DNA of 64,000 nt, from assembly GCF_001295845.1 (NCBI RefSeq), contig NZ_LJIC01000011.1, positions 62,001 to 126,000 of the forward strand. The letters are read 5' to 3'. The DNA is from Rhodopseudomonas sp. AAP120. GTDB lineage: Bacteria; Pseudomonadota; Alphaproteobacteria; Rhizobiales; Xanthobacteraceae. The notes under the pieces are model-generated. The model saw nothing but the letters and a program-made list of their open reading frames with translations, did no database searches and had not been told where the DNA came from. Positions 62,320-64,000 of this stretch are shown piece after piece. Each line of letters begins with the position of its first letter. Position 1 is the first letter of the stretch. Position numbers and translations under genes: made by a program.

Positions 62320-63132
62320 TCAGGCCGCGACGGTGCCGAGCTCGGGCAGCAGTTCTTTCGCCGGGGCATGAACCGGCGCGGTGCCCATCACCTCGTTGGC
62401 TTCGAGGTCGTAGAGTTCGCGGGCGATGCTGTCGGTCAGCGCCGCCGGCACGTCGTCGAACACGATGCGGCCATTGGCCATGCCGATCAGCCGGTCGCAA
62501 TAGCTGCGGGCGAGATCGAGCGAGTGCAGATTGCACAGCACGGTGATGCCGAAATGCTTGTTGATGCGCAGCAGGGCGTCCATCACGACCTTGGTGTTGC
62601 GCGGGTCGAGCGAGGCGATCGGCTCGTCGGCCAGGATCAGGTCGGGTTCCTGCACCAGCGCGCGGGCGATCGCGACGCGCTGCTGCTGGCCGCCGGAGAG
62701 CTGATCGGCGCGCTGCGCGGCGAGCGGCGCGATATCGAACTGATCGAGCGCCGACATCGCCAGCGCGCGGTCCTTTTCGGGCCAGGCCTGCGCGAGCGAG
62801 CGCCAGGCCGGAACATGAGCGAGGCGGCCCATCAGCACATTGGTCATCACATCCAGACGGCCGACCAGGTTGAACTGCTGGAAGATCATCGCCGAGCGGG
62901 CGCGCCATTGGCGCAGCTCGCGGCCCTGCAGCGCGGTGACGTCGATGCCCTCGAACAGGATGCGGCCCTCGCTCGGATCGGCGAGGCGGTTCAGCGTTCG
63001 GAGCAGCGTCGACTTGCCGGCGCCGGAGCGGCCGATCACGCCGATGAAGCTGCCACGCTCGACCGAGAACGATGCATTGTCCACGGCCGCCTTGTTGCCG
63101 AACCGGCAAGTGAGTCCATCAACGACCAGCAT
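62320..63132 (-). CDS. phnC: Phosphonate ABC transporter ATPase PhnC
   Basis: The 270-residue ATPase has Walker [47 protein letters not shown] (a PhnC hallmark), signature [15 protein letters not shown] and Walker [13 protein letters not shown], then LYDLEANEV near the end. It heads the phnCDEE operon. The 91-bp gap upstream is shared with a divergent transferase gene. Confidence 0.94.
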   Translation of the reverse strand: MLVVDGLTCRFGNKAAVDNASFSVERGSFIGVIGRSGAGKSTLLRTLNRLADPSEGRILFEGIDVTALQGRELRQWRARSAMIFQQFNLVGRLDVMTNVLMGRLAHVPAWRSLAQAWPEKDRALAMSALDQFDIAPLAAQRADQLSGGQQQRVAIARALVQEPDLILADEPIASLDPRNTKVVMDALLRINKHFGITVLCNLHSLDLARSYCDRLIGMANGRIVFDDVPAALTDSIARELYDLEANEVMGTAPVHAPAKELLPELGTVAA

Positions 63133-63223
63133 CCGCTGCTCCAGGCAATTGGTTGCCCTATCGCTAACGCTGGTATCTTGCAGGGATATGACAGTCGCCG
63201 AGTTCGACAGTTTCAGTATGTGA

Positions 63224-63931
63224 ATGTCATCTTCGCGTCACGACGCCGTCATCGAGACTGCGGATGAACCTCTTCCCGCTCAGCAGGTAATGGAACTCAT
63301 GGTCGCGAAATCACTCTCGGTCGAACCCACGGTCGATGCTTCTGCCCGTCTCCACGACGTCAAGCTCGGGGCCTACTGTGAAGTCGGGGCGCGCACCATC
63401 CTGCACGAGGTGGCGATGGACGATTACTCCTACGTCGTCAACGACTCGCAGATCACCTACACGAGTATCGGTAAGTTCTGTTCGATCGCCGCGATGACCC
63501 GGATCAATCCCGGCAACCATCCGATGCAGCGCCCGACCCAGGCGCATTTCACCTACCGGGCCAGCGCTTACTTCCCGGGCGAAGAGGACGACGCCGAGTT
63601 CTTCGACTGGCGCCGTGCCCATCACGTCAGCATCGGCCACGACGTCTGGATCGGTCACGGCGCCATCGTGCTGCCGGGCCGCAGCATCGGCACAGGCGCC
63701 GTGATCGCGGCCGGCGCGATCGTCACGCGCGAAGTGCCGGCCTACACCATCGTGGCGGGCAATCCGGCGCGGGTGATCAAGCGCCGATTTTCCGAAGAGG
63801 TCGCGGGCCGCTTGGTGAATCTGGCATGGTGGGACTGGGACCACGAGACGCTGCGCCGCGCGCTGCCGGATTTCCGCAAGCTGCCGGTCGAGGCGTTTCT
63901 CGACAAGTATGAAGCCGCCGCACGGGCCTGA
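63224..63931 (+). CDS. Phosphonate-associated hexapeptide-repeat transferase
   Basis: The 235-residue left-handed beta-helix protein has hexapeptide repeats such as [60 protein letters not shown] and [55 protein letters not shown]. It matches the transferase family repeatedly found in phn clusters (TIGR03308 type). Acetylation of a phosphonate or aminophosphonate is a suggested role, not proven. ATG 63224 lacks a clear ribosome-binding site; M at 63290 is an alternative. Confidence 0.87.
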   Translation: MSSSRHDAVIETADEPLPAQQVMELMVAKSLSVEPTVDASARLHDVKLGAYCEVGARTILHEVAMDDYSYVVNDSQITYTSIGKFCSIAAMTRINPGNHPMQRPTQAHFTYRASAYFPGEEDDAEFFDWRRAHHVSIGHDVWIGHGAIVLPGRSIGTGAVIAAGAIVTREVPAYTIVAGNPARVIKRRFSEEVAGRLVNLAWWDWDHETLRRALPDFRKLPVEAFLDKYEAAARA

Positions 63932-63953
63932 CGCGCCGCAACGGGAGAACGAG

Positions 63954-64000
63954 ATGACCGATATCCTGATCCAAGGCGGCCGGGTGCTCCTGGACAACGA
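63954..64000 (+). CDS. Amidohydrolase-like protein, N-terminus only (possible second PhnM)
   Basis: ATG 63954 follows GGGAGAACGAG and opens MTDILIQGGRVLLDN before the window ends. The strand-turn pattern ILIQGGRVLLDN is typical of the first beta-strand of amidohydrolases such as PhnM. Given the phn context, a second PhnM-like protein is likely, but 15 residues cannot decide. Confidence 0.5.
   Translation, partial: MTDILIQGGRVLLDN

Noticed and set aside
63190-63210. Two GACAG copies upstream of phnC resembling a reversed Pho box
   Set aside because: The repeat spacing is 16 bp where Pho boxes use 11, and the outer bases do not fit.
1-64000. CRISPR arrays, tRNA or rRNA genes, transposases, phage genes, attachment sites
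   Set aside because: No regularly spaced repeats, cloverleaf-like sequences or recognisable mobile-element proteins were seen on either strand.

Overview
The window is GC-rich alphaproteobacterial DNA. The gene repertoire (cytochrome-c-linked nicotinate dehydrogenase, amide-inducible urea/amide transport with urease, C-P lyase, many Liv/Dpp-type ABC systems) and two intergenic repeat elements near 59.1-59.45 kb point to the Bradyrhizobium/Rhodopseudomonas group. This placement is an inference from gene content. No rRNA, tRNA, CRISPR array, prophage or transposase was seen. The window is almost entirely tightly packed catabolic and nitrogen/phosphorus-scavenging operons, many joined by ATGA or GTGA overlaps.

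Layout. (1) 1-11645, minus strand: one long operon with an oxidoreductase, a thioesterase, a five-gene peptide/opine-type ABC importer, an AMP-forming acyl ligase, an SDR, a VOC protein, an M20 amidohydrolase and an aminotransferase cut by the window edge. It looks like uptake and breakdown of an amide- or acyl-conjugated substrate; the substrate is unknown. (2) 12213-19095, plus: two tiny membrane proteins, an AmiC-like binding protein without a signal peptide, and a divergent urease set ureE-F-AB-C-G-D. (3) 19019-34426: a nicotinate regulon. The minus arm is 6-hydroxynicotinate reductase, a UPF0280/ApbE-like protein, two tandem PF06684 proteins, a Liv-type importer with a fused permease, and a MarR regulator. 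The plus arm is nicA-nicB (2Fe-2S subunit, then molybdopterin subunit fused to a triheme cytochrome c), a ferredoxin-NADP reductase and enamidase. Three related 20-bp operator-like sites lie at the promoters of both arms.

(4) 34815-47968, plus: amiC-amiR, an attenuator leader, a five-gene urea/short-chain-amide importer, aliphatic amidase amiE and a second urease set in the same E-F-AB-C-G-D order. It would import amides or urea and release ammonia, with AmiC/AmiR antitermination as the likely switch. (5) 47969-51066, minus: a CbbQ/NorQ-type MoxR ATPase and its VWA partner, with neither RubisCO nor nitric-oxide reductase nearby. (6) 51289-64000: phosphonate catabolism. phnG-H-I-J-K-L-M-N runs on the minus strand with a flavoprotein gene coupled to phnN; phnF is divergent across a strong inverted repeat; phnC-D-E-E is a separate minus-strand transporter operon; a hexapeptide transferase and the start of an amidohydrolase-like gene run off the right edge.

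The most interesting part is the nicotinate regulon. It joins an aerobic-type, cytochrome-linked first step to the ferredoxin-dependent reductive step and enamidase known from fermenting Eubacterium barkeri. It adds genes of unknown role that may mature the reductase or process 2-formylglutarate, and it shows a shared operator visible by eye.
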